64,000 bases of DNA from positions 372,001 to 436,000 of the forward strand of contig NZ_CP064703.1 in NCBI RefSeq assembly GCF_023101085.1. Reading direction: 5' to 3'. A program made the translations under genes and the position numbers. Below the pieces are notes generated by a model. It ran no database searches, was not told the DNA's origin, and saw nothing but the letters and a program-made list of their open reading frames with translations. This document shows positions 52,455 through 62,017 of the stretch, in pieces (within the stretch, counting starts at the first letter, position 1; each line of letters starts with the position of its first letter). This DNA is from Bradyrhizobium sp. 170 (GTDB lineage: Bacteria; Pseudomonadota; Alphaproteobacteria; Rhizobiales; Xanthobacteraceae).

Positions 52455-54685
52455 ACGCCCCCGCGATGATCGATCGCCGTCGCGTGCTGGCAGGCGGCGG
52501 CGCGCTGATTGTCAGCTTCTCGTTGTCAGGCGCTTTGGCGCAGCAGCAAGGCGCGTCCACAGCAGCTCCCGCATCGAGCCCGCCCGGCAGCTTGAAAAAT
52601 TCGCCCTATCTCGACGCGTGGATCCGCATCGACGCCAATGGCAGTATTGAGGTGTTCACGGGCAAGGCCGAACTTGGTCAGGGCTTCAAGACGGCGTTTC
52701 AGCAGATCGCGGCTGAGGAGCTCGACGTGGCCTTTGAATCTCTCAAGGTGACGACGGCGGACACGCGCCTGACTGCGAACGAGGGCTATACGGCGGGCAG
52801 TAACTCCATGAAGGACAGCGGCACCGCGATCCAGAATGCGGCGGCGCAGGCGCGCGAACTGCTGCTTGCAGAAGCAGCAGGGCGGCTTGGACTGCCGGTC
52901 GAGAATCTGCGGACAGCAGACGGTGCGGTGATCGCACCTGACGGTAAACGTCTGTCGTATGGTGAACTCGTCCGGGACGATATGCTGCATGTCCAGGCGC
53001 AGCCGAAGTCGAAACTGAAGGACCCGGCGACATTCAAGGTCATTGGCCGGCCTGTGCCGCGCGTCGATATCCCCGCCAAGGTCACCGGCGGTGCGGCCTA
53101 TGTTCAGGACATGCGACTGCCCGGGATGGTGCACGCCCGCATCGTGCGGCCGCCGAGCTATGGCGCGCAACTGACGGAATGCGATACCGCCGCTGTGGAG
53201 AAGCTGCCCGGCGTCGTCAAGGTGGTGCGTGACGGCAATTTCCTTGCGGTGGTTGCGGAAAAGGAATTCCAGTCGATCAAGGCGATGAATGCGCTTGCCA
53301 CTGCCGCGAAGTGGCAGGAGACCGCACGCCTGCCAAAGCAGGACAACCTGCTAGCGGTGTTGACCAGCCTGCCTGCGCAGACCTCGACGATTTTCGAGCG
53401 AAGCAATTCGCAGGCCACGGGTGAGAAAACTATCGAAGCGACCTATACACGGCCTTATCAGGCGCACGGATCGATCGGTCCGTCTTGTGCCGTGGCGCAA
53501 TTGATCGATGGCGCGATGACGGTATGGACGCATACGCAAGGCGTCTATCCCGATCGTCAGGGCATCGCGGAAATGTTGCGCATGCCTCCGGATAGCGTTC
53601 GCCTGATCCATGTCGAAGGCTCCGGCTGCTATGGCCATAATGGCGCCGACGATGCCGCGGCCGACGCCGCGCTGATCGCCCGCGCATTGCCCGGCCGCCC
53701 CGTTCGCGTGCAATGGATGCGAGAACAGGAACATGCCTGGGAGCCATTCGGCCCGGCGATGGTGACGAAACTCAAGGCCTCGCTCGATGGCAACGGCAAG
53801 ATCGCCGACTGGCATTTCGATGTCTGGAGCAATACGCACTCGATGCGGCCGGGCGGCGCCGGATCGATGCTGGCGGCGCAGCACATGGCGCAAACCTTTG
53901 CCGTGCCTGCTCCCAGGCCGATCCCGCTGCCGGAAGGCGGCGGTGACCGCAACGCAATCCCGATTTACACGTTTCCCAACGCGCAGGTGGTGCACCACTT
54001 CATCCCGGCGATGCCGCTCCGGATTTCGGCGATGCGGGCGCTGGGGGCCTATCACAACGTGTTTTCGATCGAAAGCTTCATGGACGAACTCGCAGGCCTC
54101 GCCGATGCCGACCCCGTCGAATTCCGTTTGAAACATCTTGAGGATCAGCGTGGCCGTGCCGTGATCGAAAAGGCGGCGCTGGGTTTCGGATGGAAGCGCG
54201 GCCAGAAAGCGCCGCGGGATCGCGGCTTCGGCTTTGCCTTTGCGCGTTACAAGAATCTGGCGGCCTATTGCGCCATTGCTTCCGAGGTTGAGGTTAATCG
54301 GGAGACCGGCCGTCCACGTCTGGTCCGCGCGGTGGCGGCGGTCGACAGCGGGCAGGTGGTCAATCCGGACGGGTTGATCAACCAGATCGAAGGCGCAATC
54401 GTGCAGTCGATGAGCTGGACATTGTACGAAAGCGTTTCCTTCGACGATACCAGGATAACCAGCATCGACTGGCAGACCTATCCGATCCTGCGTTTCGACG
54501 CCGTGCCTGACAGCATCGAGGTTCATATCATCGACCGGCCGGGGCAGCCGTTCCTCGGCAGTGGTGAAACCGGGCAGGGGCCGGCGGCGGCATCGATTGC
54601 AAACGCCATTGCCAATGCCACGGGAAAACGGCTGCGGAATTTGCCGCTGACGCGCAAGCGCATCAAGGAGGCGATCGATGCGTGA
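52451..54685 (+). CDS. Molybdopterin-binding hydroxylase large subunit
   Basis: From ATG 52451 the product has 744 residues. DRRRVLAGGGALIVSF is a Tat-type leader, so the enzyme probably folds in the cytoplasm and is exported. IVPRVDIPAKVTGGAAYVQD-like text (RVDIPAKVTGGAAYV) and YTRPYQAHGSIGPSCAVAQL are typical of the isoquinoline 1-oxidoreductase beta subunit. The expected base-glutamate lies in GSGETGQGP near residue 700. It hydroxylates a nitrogen heterocycle or oxidises an aldehyde; the substrate is unknown. It faces the VWA/MoxR pair, only 6 bases away. Confidence 0.9.
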   Translation: MNAPAMIDRRRVLAGGGALIVSFSLSGALAQQQGASTAAPASSPPGSLKNSPYLDAWIRIDANGSIEVFTGKAELGQGFKTAFQQIAAEELDVAFESLKVTTADTRLTANEGYTAGSNSMKDSGTAIQNAAAQARELLLAEAAGRLGLPVENLRTADGAVIAPDGKRLSYGELVRDDMLHVQAQPKSKLKDPATFKVIGRPVPRVDIPAKVTGGAAYVQDMRLPGMVHARIVRPPSYGAQLTECDTAAVEKLPGVVKVVRDGNFLAVVAEKEFQSIKAMNALATAAKWQETARLPKQDNLLAVLTSLPAQTSTIFERSNSQATGEKTIEATYTRPYQAHGSIGPSCAVAQLIDGAMTVWTHTQGVYPDRQGIAEMLRMPPDSVRLIHVEGSGCYGHNGADDAAADAALIARALPGRPVRVQWMREQEHAWEPFGPAMVTKLKASLDGNGKIADWHFDVWSNTHSMRPGGAGSMLAAQHMAQTFAVPAPRPIPLPEGGGDRNAIPIYTFPNAQVVHHFIPAMPLRISAMRALGAYHNVFSIESFMDELAGLADADPVEFRLKHLEDQRGRAVIEKAALGFGWKRGQKAPRDRGFGFAFARYKNLAAYCAIASEVEVNRETGRPRLVRAVAAVDSGQVVNPDGLINQIEGAIVQSMSWTLYESVSFDDTRITSIDWQTYPILRFDAVPDSIEVHIIDRPGQPFLGSGETGQGPAAASIANAIANATGKRLRNLPLTRKRIKEAIDA

Positions 54686-54691
54686 AGGAGC

Positions 54692-56068
54692 TTACTGATA
54701 GCTCGCCACGATATCCGACACCGCGCGTTCGAGCTGCTTGGCGGTGGCGCATTGGCGAACCACGGTGCAGAAGGTCGAATAGCGCGGCATTTCGGAATCG
54801 CCCCAGCCCCAGGCCATGCGGCCCTCCGGATTGAGCCAGACCACCCGCTTCGATCGCTCGGCGATGCGGCGAAGGATGTCGGCACGGGGATCGAGATTGT
54901 TGCTGCGGGCGTCGCCAAGCACGATCACGGTGGTTTGCGGCGTGATCGCGCTCATCCAGCCGTGCTCGAAATCGGAAAAGGAGTTGCCGTAGTCGGACGA
55001 GCCGAAGCCTGCCTTGGACATGATCTCGGCCATCGCCTCTTCCGGCGATTTCGATTCCAGGATGTCGCTGACCTCGATCAGGTGTCCGGAGAACGCAAAC
55101 GAGCGGACGTCGTCCACGACCTCGTGCAGGCTGTGGATCAGCAGCAGGAAGAAATCCGAAACCCGCGCCACCGAACCGGAGACGTCGCAGATTGCGACGA
55201 TCTTCGGCTTGTCGCGGTGCCGGCGCTTCCAGGCGGTGAGGAACGGCACGCCGCCCCAGGCGGCGTTGCGGCGGATAGTGCGGCGCACGTCGAGATGGCC
55301 GCGACGTTGGCGCTTGCGCGGCTTGGAGTAGCGCTCGCGCAGGCGCCGGGCGATCTGGCGGATCAGGTGCCGCATCTGCTCGACCTGCCGCGGCTCGATC
55401 CGCGACAGCGGCGCGTTGCGCAAAATCTCATTGCGGAGGTTTTCCGCTTCCTCGCGCCCGTACAGCATCAGCGCCTGCGAGACGGTGTCGCGGACCGTTC
55501 CGCGCAGCCCGTCCAGCGCATTGGTCAGCCGCTCCGCCAGGGCAGGGTTGGTCGCGGCGAGATTGTCGAGATCGTCGCGCAGGCGCTCGATGCCCATCCG
55601 GTCGAGGATGCGGCCTGAGAAGATACCGCGTTGCGTGAAATAGCGGATGTCGGACAGCGAGGCCGCGCTCGCGGCATTGGCAATGGCTGCCGAAATCTGG
55701 TTGCGATCCTGCGCCAGCAGCATCTGGGCGAGCTGGCCAAGCCCCTCGGCCTGCTCGCCGCCGCCGCTGGCGTCATCAGACGAATCGGATGAGGGACTGG
55801 ACCCCGATTGGTCCTCTTCGTTGGCCTTGCTGTCTTCAGGTGGAGATTGCGGCTCCGGCTGATCGAAGAACAGATCAAAACAGTCGCCAAGCGCCTTCTT
55901 CTCATCCTGCGTCTTGGCCAGCGTCAAGAGGAAGGTATCGCGCAGGACCGTCCGGTCGGCAAAGCCGACCTTGGAGACGGCCCGCATCGCGTCGATGCTT
56001 TCGGCCGGCGAGAGCCTGACGCCTGCGCCCCGCGCCGCACGAAAGAAGCGATGCAGGTTCTCTCTCAT
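54692..56068 (-). CDS. VWA-domain protein (CoxE-like)
   Basis: A 458-residue protein. The N-terminal half is helical and acidic (residues 90-130 rich in Ser/Asp/Glu), with ARGAGVRLSPAESIDAMRA at the start. The VWA domain begins near residue 270 with the MIDAS-like DVSGSVARVSDFF. Such proteins work with a MoxR ATPase to insert or mature metal centres, as CoxE does for the molybdenum CO dehydrogenase. It starts 7 bases after the MoxR gene and is convergent with the molybdenum hydroxylase operon. Confidence 0.87.
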   Translation of the reverse strand: MRENLHRFFRAARGAGVRLSPAESIDAMRAVSKVGFADRTVLRDTFLLTLAKTQDEKKALGDCFDLFFDQPEPQSPPEDSKANEEDQSGSSPSSDSSDDASGGGEQAEGLGQLAQMLLAQDRNQISAAIANAASAASLSDIRYFTQRGIFSGRILDRMGIERLRDDLDNLAATNPALAERLTNALDGLRGTVRDTVSQALMLYGREEAENLRNEILRNAPLSRIEPRQVEQMRHLIRQIARRLRERYSKPRKRQRRGHLDVRRTIRRNAAWGGVPFLTAWKRRHRDKPKIVAICDVSGSVARVSDFFLLLIHSLHEVVDDVRSFAFSGHLIEVSDILESKSPEEAMAEIMSKAGFGSSDYGNSFSDFEHGWMSAITPQTTVIVLGDARSNNLDPRADILRRIAERSKRVVWLNPEGRMAWGWGDSEMPRYSTFCTVVRQCATAKQLERAVSDIVASYQ

Positions 56069-56075
56069 CCCTTGT

Positions 56076-57023
56076 CTATCCGAAGACGTTCTGACGCGAG
56101 GCCTTGGCGATGAAGGTGGAGACCTGAGGCATGGTGGCCTCGATGTCCGCTTCGTACTTCAGGAGAACGTTCAGCGTATCCTTGACCACTTCATGGCCAA
56201 GCTCCGGCGCCTGCAGCAGCACCAGCACACGCGCCCAGTCTATGGTTTCGCTGACCGACGGCAGCTTCTTGAGATCGAGCGTGCGAACCTCGTGGATGAA
56301 GCTCACCATCTGCTTGCGCAGCGTCTGCGAAATGCCGGGCACCCGGCTCTCGACGATCCGCTCTTCCAGTCTCTGCTCGGGGAAGCCGATATGCAGATGC
56401 AGGCAGCGCCGCTTCAGCGCATCGCCGAGATCACGCTCGCTGTTCGAGGTCAGGATCACGGTCGGTGGCGCAACCGCGACAACGGTGCCGAGTTCCGGAA
56501 TCGTGACCTGGAAGTCGGAGAGGATTTCCAGCAATAGCGACTCGAACTCCGCATCCGATTTGTCGATTTCGTCGATCAGCAGCACGCAGCCCGCCGGCTG
56601 CTCCAGTGCCTGCAGCAGCGGCCGCGGCTCGACGAATTCCTTGGAGAAGAACACGTCGCCGAAATCATGAAGCTGATTCAGTGCGGCCTCGAGTGTCGGC
56701 GCGCCGCCGAGCACTTCGCCGAGCTTGTCCTTCAGGATCTGGGTGTAGAGAAGCTGCTTGGCGTATTTCCACTCGTACAGCGCCTTGGCCTCGTCGAGCC
56801 CCTCATAGCATTGCAGGCGGATCATCTTCAGGCCGCGCCATGCGGCGATCGCTTTCGCAAGTTCCGTTTTGCCGACGCCGGCGGGGCCTTCGACCAGGAT
56901 GGGTTTTTCGATCTGCTGCGCCAGATAGACCGCGGTCGCGATCTGGCGGCTCGCAATATAGCCTTGCGCCGCAAGACCGCTTTCCACTGCCTCGATCGAG
57001 GCCGACGGCCGGTTTTCAGCCAC
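56076..57023 (-). CDS. MoxR-family AAA+ ATPase (CoxD-like)
   Basis: From GTG 57023 (GGAG upstream; TTG 57080 is the alternative) the product has 315 residues. Walker A GPAGVGKTELAKAIA, Walker B VLLIDEIDKSD and sensor 1 LTSNSERDL are clear. It is a chaperone-type ATPase that with a VWA partner matures molybdenum hydroxylases (CoxD type). No coxG or coxF gene lies in the window. The pair is probably one transcript with the VWA gene. Confidence 0.88.
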   Translation of the reverse strand: MAENRPSASIEAVESGLAAQGYIASRQIATAVYLAQQIEKPILVEGPAGVGKTELAKAIAAWRGLKMIRLQCYEGLDEAKALYEWKYAKQLLYTQILKDKLGEVLGGAPTLEAALNQLHDFGDVFFSKEFVEPRPLLQALEQPAGCVLLIDEIDKSDAEFESLLLEILSDFQVTIPELGTVVAVAPPTVILTSNSERDLGDALKRRCLHLHIGFPEQRLEERIVESRVPGISQTLRKQMVSFIHEVRTLDLKKLPSVSETIDWARVLVLLQAPELGHEVVKDTLNVLLKYEADIEATMPQVSTFIAKASRQNVFG

Positions 57024-57132
57024 GGGTTTCAACTCCGAATTTCGATAGATTTCAGAGTGTTCTGCCTGCGTTCCCGGCAAAGGACAAGCGCCGTTTGCTC
57101 ATGGGAGACCGCAGTTTTCCGCCATTTTCCGC

Positions 57133-57768
57133 CTAGCGCAATGCCAGCCCGGTCGCGGCTTCCAGCTCGGTGATGGCCTGCGCCGCGTTGACCACCTTGA
57201 TCGTGGTCATGCCCATCTCGCGCGCCGGCTTCAGGTTGACGCCGAGGTCGTCGAGATAGATGCAGTTTTTGGGATCGACGTTCAACGTCTCGACCATCAT
57301 CCGGTAGATGCGCGGGTCGGGTTTCCGCAGGCCGATTTTCGCCGACTCGATGACATGATCGAACAGCGCCATCACTTCGGCGACATAGAGCTTGCGGCCG
57401 CTGTGGCTGCCGATGGCGTTGGCGGGCAGGTTGTTGGTGATGCAGCCGGTCTTGAACTTTGCCTTCACGCGCTTGAGCGCCTCGACCATTTCGGGCCGCA
57501 GATCGCCCGACAACAGCGGCAGCACGTCCTTGCCGCGCACCGCCGCGCCCAGTGCCAGCGATTCGGCTGCGAACAATTCGTCGAAGGCCTCGATGTCGAC
57601 CTCGGCGCGCTCGAACTTGGCCCACGCGTTTTCCAGATGGTTGGCGGCGTTGGTGCGGCGGATGATGTCGGCGGGCAGCCCGCGCTCGGTCTCATACCGC
57701 GTAAACGCCTCGAACGGCGAGGTGGTCAGCACGCCGCCGAAATCCCAGATCACTGCCTCGATCATCAT
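57133..57768 (-). CDS. HAD-superfamily hydrolase
   Basis: From ATG 57768 (AGGG upstream) the product has 211 residues. HAD motifs are VIWDFGGVL (nucleophile D in place of DxD), the T of ITNN, the lysine of GLRKPDPRIY and the acidic IYLDDLGVNL. The phrase DFGGVL and the cap helices resemble epoxide hydrolase/acyl-CoA-type HADs. As the first motif has WDFGGV, the second aspartate is replaced by glycine at the usual +2 place, as in phosphonatase and dehalogenase relatives. Its role is unknown. Confidence 0.8.
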   Translation of the reverse strand: MMIEAVIWDFGGVLTTSPFEAFTRYETERGLPADIIRRTNAANHLENAWAKFERAEVDIEAFDELFAAESLALGAAVRGKDVLPLLSGDLRPEMVEALKRVKAKFKTGCITNNLPANAIGSHSGRKLYVAEVMALFDHVIESAKIGLRKPDPRIYRMMVETLNVDPKNCIYLDDLGVNLKPAREMGMTTIKVVNAAQAITELEAATGLALR

Positions 57769-57922
57769 GCCCTGCCAATGCGAAGTGGACGGCTTCGCCT
57801 CGTGACCTGGACACATCGCCGGTAACAGGGAGAACGCACGTTCCCATTATTGGCATTCTCAGGACTGCTGCAAGCCACCGGGGAGCCCCTCGACGCCGTC
57901 ATCTACGGGAGATCGGGCCGGC

Positions 57923-58612
57923 CTACCAGACCATGGGCAGAAGGCGGTAACGGACACGGGCAGCATATTCGAGATAGCCGTCAAGCTCGGCCTTGAGCAT
58001 TCGCTCCTCCATGACGGCACGAAAGGCAAGCAGGGCTGCCATGACCGGCACGATGGCAAGGCCATACCAGGACCCCAGTAACAATGGCGTGCCGAGACAG
58101 GAAAGAAGCCCGCTCGCGTAGATCGGATGCCGGACATACTCGTAGGGGCCGGTCGTGATCGCCGTGTGGCCCCGTTCGCGCTGGATCTTCACAACGGGTG
58201 CGGCGTAGCTGTTCTCCCGATAGGTGAGGTGAACGAGGAAAAACGACGCGGCGAGAATTATTGCACCGAGGCATTGCAGCCAGCCAGGGACCGCCGACCA
58301 TTGAAACCGTGCGGCATCGAGCGCCATCAGGGGAAGCCAGCCGAGCCAAAGCAGCGGAATGATCGTCGTGAGTATCCTGTCCCAGCCGACCTGCCCGCGC
58401 GTCGAACGCCGTTCGGCCAGAAGATCGGGATCGCGCCTTGCCAGCCACGATTCGGTGACGAAGCCGCCAATGCTGATCTCGAAAAGGAAGACCCATGCAC
58501 CCAACCATTGCACCGTGCCAGCCGTCATGAAAAGAAGCGCCCCGATGCCCGCGAATGAGCACATCGCGCGCGTCAGGGGGCTGAGGTGGGGAGGATGCCG
58601 GCCGTTGCTCAT
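57923..58612 (-). CDS. ICMT-like membrane methyltransferase
   Basis: A 229-residue protein with four to five helices and the isoprenylcysteine carboxyl methyltransferase/PEMT signature HTAITTGPYEYVRHPIY near 150-166, followed by AELDGYLEYAARVRYRLLP. It would methylate a carboxylate, thiol or lipid in the membrane. It is the last gene of the minus-strand set that includes the PatG-like protease and three tiny genes, 31 bases after the nearest of them, which makes a modifying role in that set plausible. Confidence 0.8.
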   Translation of the reverse strand: MSNGRHPPHLSPLTRAMCSFAGIGALLFMTAGTVQWLGAWVFLFEISIGGFVTESWLARRDPDLLAERRSTRGQVGWDRILTTIIPLLWLGWLPLMALDAARFQWSAVPGWLQCLGAIILAASFFLVHLTYRENSYAAPVVKIQRERGHTAITTGPYEYVRHPIYASGLLSCLGTPLLLGSWYGLAIVPVMAALLAFRAVMEERMLKAELDGYLEYAARVRYRLLPMVW

Positions 58613-58643
58613 ATGTCATCCCGTAGCTTGCGGTCCACGCGTC

Positions 58644-59003
58644 TCAACGGCGCCAGTTGCGGGCTTGTCCCGAATAGACCCGGCTGGAACTTGTTCGCGC
58701 CACTGGATCGAGCAATGCCTTCATCGCCGTATTGAGCCGTTCTTCCGACGCCGGCCCGCCATCATACCGAAGCCGGGTTGGAGCGCCGGGACCCTGCGGA
58801 GGGATCGTGTAGGTCGACGACGTCTGGGCGGTATAAGTCGCAATCTCCGGACGCGATGCGTCCACGGGTTGCAGCTTGACCGGACGATCGGCGGCTGGCG
58901 GAGGCTCGGCGGCTGGCGGTCGACCGGCTGCTTGCGGGCGATGGGCGGCTGGCGGCGGACCGCCAGCTTTGCCGCCACCAGGTTTCCGGGGAGGTGTTGC
59001 CAT
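58644..59003 (-). CDS. Pro/Ala-rich small protein, possible precursor peptide
   Basis: A 119-residue protein. AGGAG stands 9 bases before the ATG. Residues 1-40 are rich in Gly, Pro and Ala (PPRKPGGGKAGGPPPAAHRP), the middle holds TYTAQTSSTYTIPPQGPG and the end is basic. There is no signal peptide. It belongs to a row of three small genes between the PatG-like protease and the methyltransferase. It could be a precursor peptide or a small structural partner; nothing similar is recognised. Confidence 0.5.
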   Translation of the reverse strand: MATPPRKPGGGKAGGPPPAAHRPQAAGRPPAAEPPPAADRPVKLQPVDASRPEIATYTAQTSSTYTIPPQGPGAPTRLRYDGGPASEERLNTAMKALLDPVARTSSSRVYSGQARNWRR

Positions 59004-59036
59004 TGGATGAAGCTCCTTGACTGGGATGATGACGTG

Positions 59037-59204
59037 TCAGCGTTCCGCTTCGGTGCGGCTCGCGATGATTGGATTTCTCTTCTTGATCGCGTCGATCAGC
59101 GATTCATGCGTAACGACCGATGAAACTACGATCTTGCCCGCCGGCTGGACGATCTTGTTGCCGTTGTGCTGCGGAGAGTTTTCGGCAGTCGACTCTTGCG
59201 CCAT
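59037..59204 (-). CDS. Small protein (55 aa), possible precursor peptide
   Basis: GGGAGGTCAAC precedes ATG 59204, an excellent ribosome binding site. The product is 55 residues: a polar leader-like part (AQESTAENSPQHNGNK) and a middle IVQPAGKIVVSSVVTHESL with a charged helix after it. It has no cysteine. Spacing of 33 bases to the next small gene and 53 to the previous one implies one transcript. A role as substrate of the PatG-like protease is inference. Confidence 0.55.
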   Translation of the reverse strand: MAQESTAENSPQHNGNKIVQPAGKIVVSSVVTHESLIDAIKKRNPIIASRTEAER

Positions 59205-59257
59205 GTTGACCTCCCGATGCAGGGTGGGGCCCGACCGAGTCGGGCCCCGGGTGTCGA

Positions 59258-59449
59258 TCAGATGCCAAACGCGCCCAGAACGCCGGGCAGTGCCTTGACT
59301 GCTCCGCCGAGGATGTCCTCCCAGCCTTGCGGGTTGACCGATCCGCTGGTGGCCACTTCAGCAATTCGCTTCGGACCGCGCTCGATGCCCTCACACTGGA
59401 TCGGGCTGCGCACGGTTCTGAAGGTCTCCAGATCATTCCTCGCGTACAT
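59258..59449 (-). CDS. Small protein (63 aa) with amphipathic C-terminus
   Basis: AGGAGCTGAAT precedes ATG 59449. The 63 residues consist of a polar N-terminal part (YARNDLETFRTVRSPIQCEG) and a C-terminal hydrophobic helix (DILGGAVKALPGVLGAFGI), the classical layout of a leader plus core in bacteriocin-like peptides. It is the first of three tiny genes after the protease gene. There is one cysteine. I know of no homologue. Confidence 0.55.
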   Translation of the reverse strand: MYARNDLETFRTVRSPIQCEGIERGPKRIAEVATSGSVNPQGWEDILGGAVKALPGVLGAFGI

Positions 59450-59614
59450 ATTCAGCTCCTTGTTCTAGGGTTGAGTTGACGGTTGCTGCCGGAAGTCAGC
59501 GCCAACCAGAACAACCATCGACGGACGTCGCCCAGAGATTTGCTGTTCCCTGGACCACGTGGCGCAGTTGCGCGCCACGTTCTGCTCTCCTCCGAACCGG
59601 GAGGAACAATCGCC

Positions 59615-62017
59615 TCAATAGATCTGCCATTGCCGCAGCGGTCCGACTGCCACCGGCACGACGTCGCTCACGTCGATTGTGTATTGATAGACTTCACGGG
59701 CCTGGGTCAGAACCTGCGTCGGGTTGAAGAACCGGTACGTGACGTCCCAGCAGTCGGAATCGGGACGGCAGATGACGCTCCGGTCGATTTCGACCGTATC
59801 CAGCCGCATCTCTTTGCTTGCGACGTCCGAGAAGATCTTCTTGGTATTGTACGCGTTCATCGCCGAGTAATTGAGCGCGCGATCTTGCGGGGAAATGCCG
59901 ACGTTTCGGAATTCGTTGTAGATGCGTTCCAGGAATCCCTCGGCGCCGGCAGGCCACTCGTCCGGTTCCGGGCCAAACAACGAGTACAGATCCCATTGGT
60001 AGAATCCGCGCCAGTCGGTGACGAGCGTGGGAACGATGGTGCCGTTGAGCAGCCTTGTTGTGTTCGTGCTGTCAACCCATCCAGCCATCGAAACGCGAGC
60101 AACACCGCCGCGAGGCGGGAACGCGTCGCGTGGAGCAGGGGGAGCCGCCGCGGCGTCCGTTGCGCCCATTCGGTAGTGGGCCGGATCCTCATGCGACACT
60201 TCCTGATGCCATAGCGCCAGGATCAGTGCTGCAAAGAATCCCAAACCAAAGACGTCGAGCGGCTTGATGACATAGATCGGTATCGAATCGATGGTCAGCG
60301 TCCAGTTTATGGCGTCTGCATCCGGAAAATTGCTGCCCTGGCCGGCTGGCGTGCTCATTTCTCCTTCGGCCTGGTTCAAGAGGTAGCGAGCCATGATTGC
60401 CGGATTGTAGGGAGCTGCGGTGTCTCCCGACCGGTCTCGATCCGGTCCGAAGATCGGATCGCCTCGTCCAGTGAGACCGTCACGCCAATTGGCGATCGCC
60501 TGAACGAAGTAGTCGAGGCGTGCTTCCTTGCCGAAATCGTAAAAAATTCTTCCGATCGGGAAAGCCATCTGTCCCCGATCGGTCCCCGGAGCTTCCGACG
60601 GGCGCACGCCGCAGCTGCAACCGGTCTCGCTTGTCCGGGCGGATGGCGTGGGCTCATAGCGCGCGGGTGCGGACGGCAGCATCGCGGGTACCGGAACCGA
60701 GCTCGGCATCATTGCGGGTACCTGGGCCGGCGCCCAGCTGTGCGAGGCGGCTCCGCCCGACATCGCCATGGGTACCCAGACAACGTCGTTACTTGCCGAC
60801 GGCGCGTAGAACTGCGGGGCGGTAGCCGGCGCGGGTGGTGCGCCGGCGCCGTATTCCGCGGATGGCGGCATAGCCGCTACCGGCGGGCTGGACTGGACTT
60901 CGCTGGGCATGAGCCCGGCGCTGCTCCTGACCACCGAGCCGTCGGGGCCAAGAATGCGCGGTGCGGAAGACGTGGAGGCGACTGCTATTTCTCCCATGGA
61001 ACCCTCTCTGGTTGCGGTTGATCGAGCGGCGGATTGTGGTTGGACGGAGGAGCGTGCGATTTCCGAGACCTCAATGAGGCGACGGGTCTTTCCGGCGGCG
61101 ACGCTCGACGGCGATGCGCCGGTAATCTGGTCGTGTCTCTCGCCAAGCAATGCTGCGACGGCGCCGGAAATATCGAGTCGCCCGGCGAGACAGCGAGGGC
61201 TGCCGGCGCTTCCCGCATTGCAAGGTGCCGCGCTGGCCAGAAGTGCGGCACGGACCGCTTGCGGATCGGCATCGCGTCCGGCTTTGCGGAGACAGGAAAG
61301 CAGGAGAGCGACAATCCCGGTCACGATCGGCGCCGCAAAGCTGGTCCCGGATCGCTCCGCGACCTGCCGGATCGGCGATGCGCCGAGAACATTCTCACCC
61401 GGAGCCAAAATGCCGTTGACGAGATATGGGTCACCGAAATTGCTGAACGGCAACGGATTGCCCGCCTGGTCGCAAGCGCCGACGGCGAGCACGGACGCCA
61501 AACTGCCGGGTACCTGCACGCACCGGCAGCCGTCATTGCCGGCTGCAGCCACGATGAGTTTTCCGGCGCTCGAGCAGGCCCGAACCGCATCGCTGAGGAT
61601 GCGATCGGCCTGTCCGGTCGGAGTATGCTGGCCACTGCTGATGTTGATGACGTCTGCACCCTCGGCCAAGGCCTGGTTGATTGCCATCGCGAGTGTGGCC
61701 TGGGATGACGGCTCCAGTCCGCCCTCGGCATTTTCCCGGTAGATGGAAAAGACCGTCGTCGTGCAGTTCGGGGCGATGCCGCATACGCCGCTGGTAGGTG
61801 CGCCCGCAATCACACTCGTGACGTGTGTCCCATGTTCGGACATGACGACGGAGGAGGGGGCAACGAATTGCTCACCGGCGGTGACGCGCGCCTGACTCAG
61901 CGCGGGGTGGTTGAGATCGACGGGCCCGTCGATGACCGCAATCCTGATTTCCGGATCACCGCCCGAGGCCTGTTGCCACAGTGCGGACAGGCCAGAGATA
62001 TCCGTTACAGGATTCAT
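59615..62017 (-). CDS. PatA/PatG-like subtilase with C-terminal domain
   Basis: From ATG 62017 (where the conserved sequence starts; TTG 62134 is the upstream limit) the product has 800 residues. Residues 20-295 are an S8 peptidase with D30 in AVIDGPVD, H62 in SEHGTHVTSV, N161 in AAAGNDG and S226 in SGTSFAAP. Residues 300-465 are a Pro/Ala/Ser linker, and 466-800 a second domain starting with GCSCGVRPSE and GRIFYDFGKEARLDYF, as in the cyanobactin maturation proteases PatA/PatG. In cyanobactin pathways PatA removes the leader and PatG cyclises the core. No YcaO or other PatD/F-like gene is in the window. Lack of a signal peptide fits a cytosolic processing enzyme. Confidence 0.8.
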   Translation of the reverse strand: MNPVTDISGLSALWQQASGGDPEIRIAVIDGPVDLNHPALSQARVTAGEQFVAPSSVVMSEHGTHVTSVIAGAPTSGVCGIAPNCTTTVFSIYRENAEGGLEPSSQATLAMAINQALAEGADVINISSGQHTPTGQADRILSDAVRACSSAGKLIVAAAGNDGCRCVQVPGSLASVLAVGACDQAGNPLPFSNFGDPYLVNGILAPGENVLGASPIRQVAERSGTSFAAPIVTGIVALLLSCLRKAGRDADPQAVRAALLASAAPCNAGSAGSPRCLAGRLDISGAVAALLGERHDQITGASPSSVAAGKTRRLIEVSEIARSSVQPQSAARSTATREGSMGEIAVASTSSAPRILGPDGSVVRSSAGLMPSEVQSSPPVAAMPPSAEYGAGAPPAPATAPQFYAPSASNDVVWVPMAMSGGAASHSWAPAQVPAMMPSSVPVPAMLPSAPARYEPTPSARTSETGCSCGVRPSEAPGTDRGQMAFPIGRIFYDFGKEARLDYFVQAIANWRDGLTGRGDPIFGPDRDRSGDTAAPYNPAIMARYLLNQAEGEMSTPAGQGSNFPDADAINWTLTIDSIPIYVIKPLDVFGLGFFAALILALWHQEVSHEDPAHYRMGATDAAAAPPAPRDAFPPRGGVARVSMAGWVDSTNTTRLLNGTIVPTLVTDWRGFYQWDLYSLFGPEPDEWPAGAEGFLERIYNEFRNVGISPQDRALNYSAMNAYNTKKIFSDVASKEMRLDTVEIDRSVICRPDSDCWDVTYRFFNPTQVLTQAREVYQYTIDVSDVVPVAVGPLRQWQIY

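Noticed and set aside
53351..54526. Minus-strand open frame of 391 codons opposite the molybdopterin subunit gene
   Set aside because: It is a high-GC shadow of a well-supported gene.
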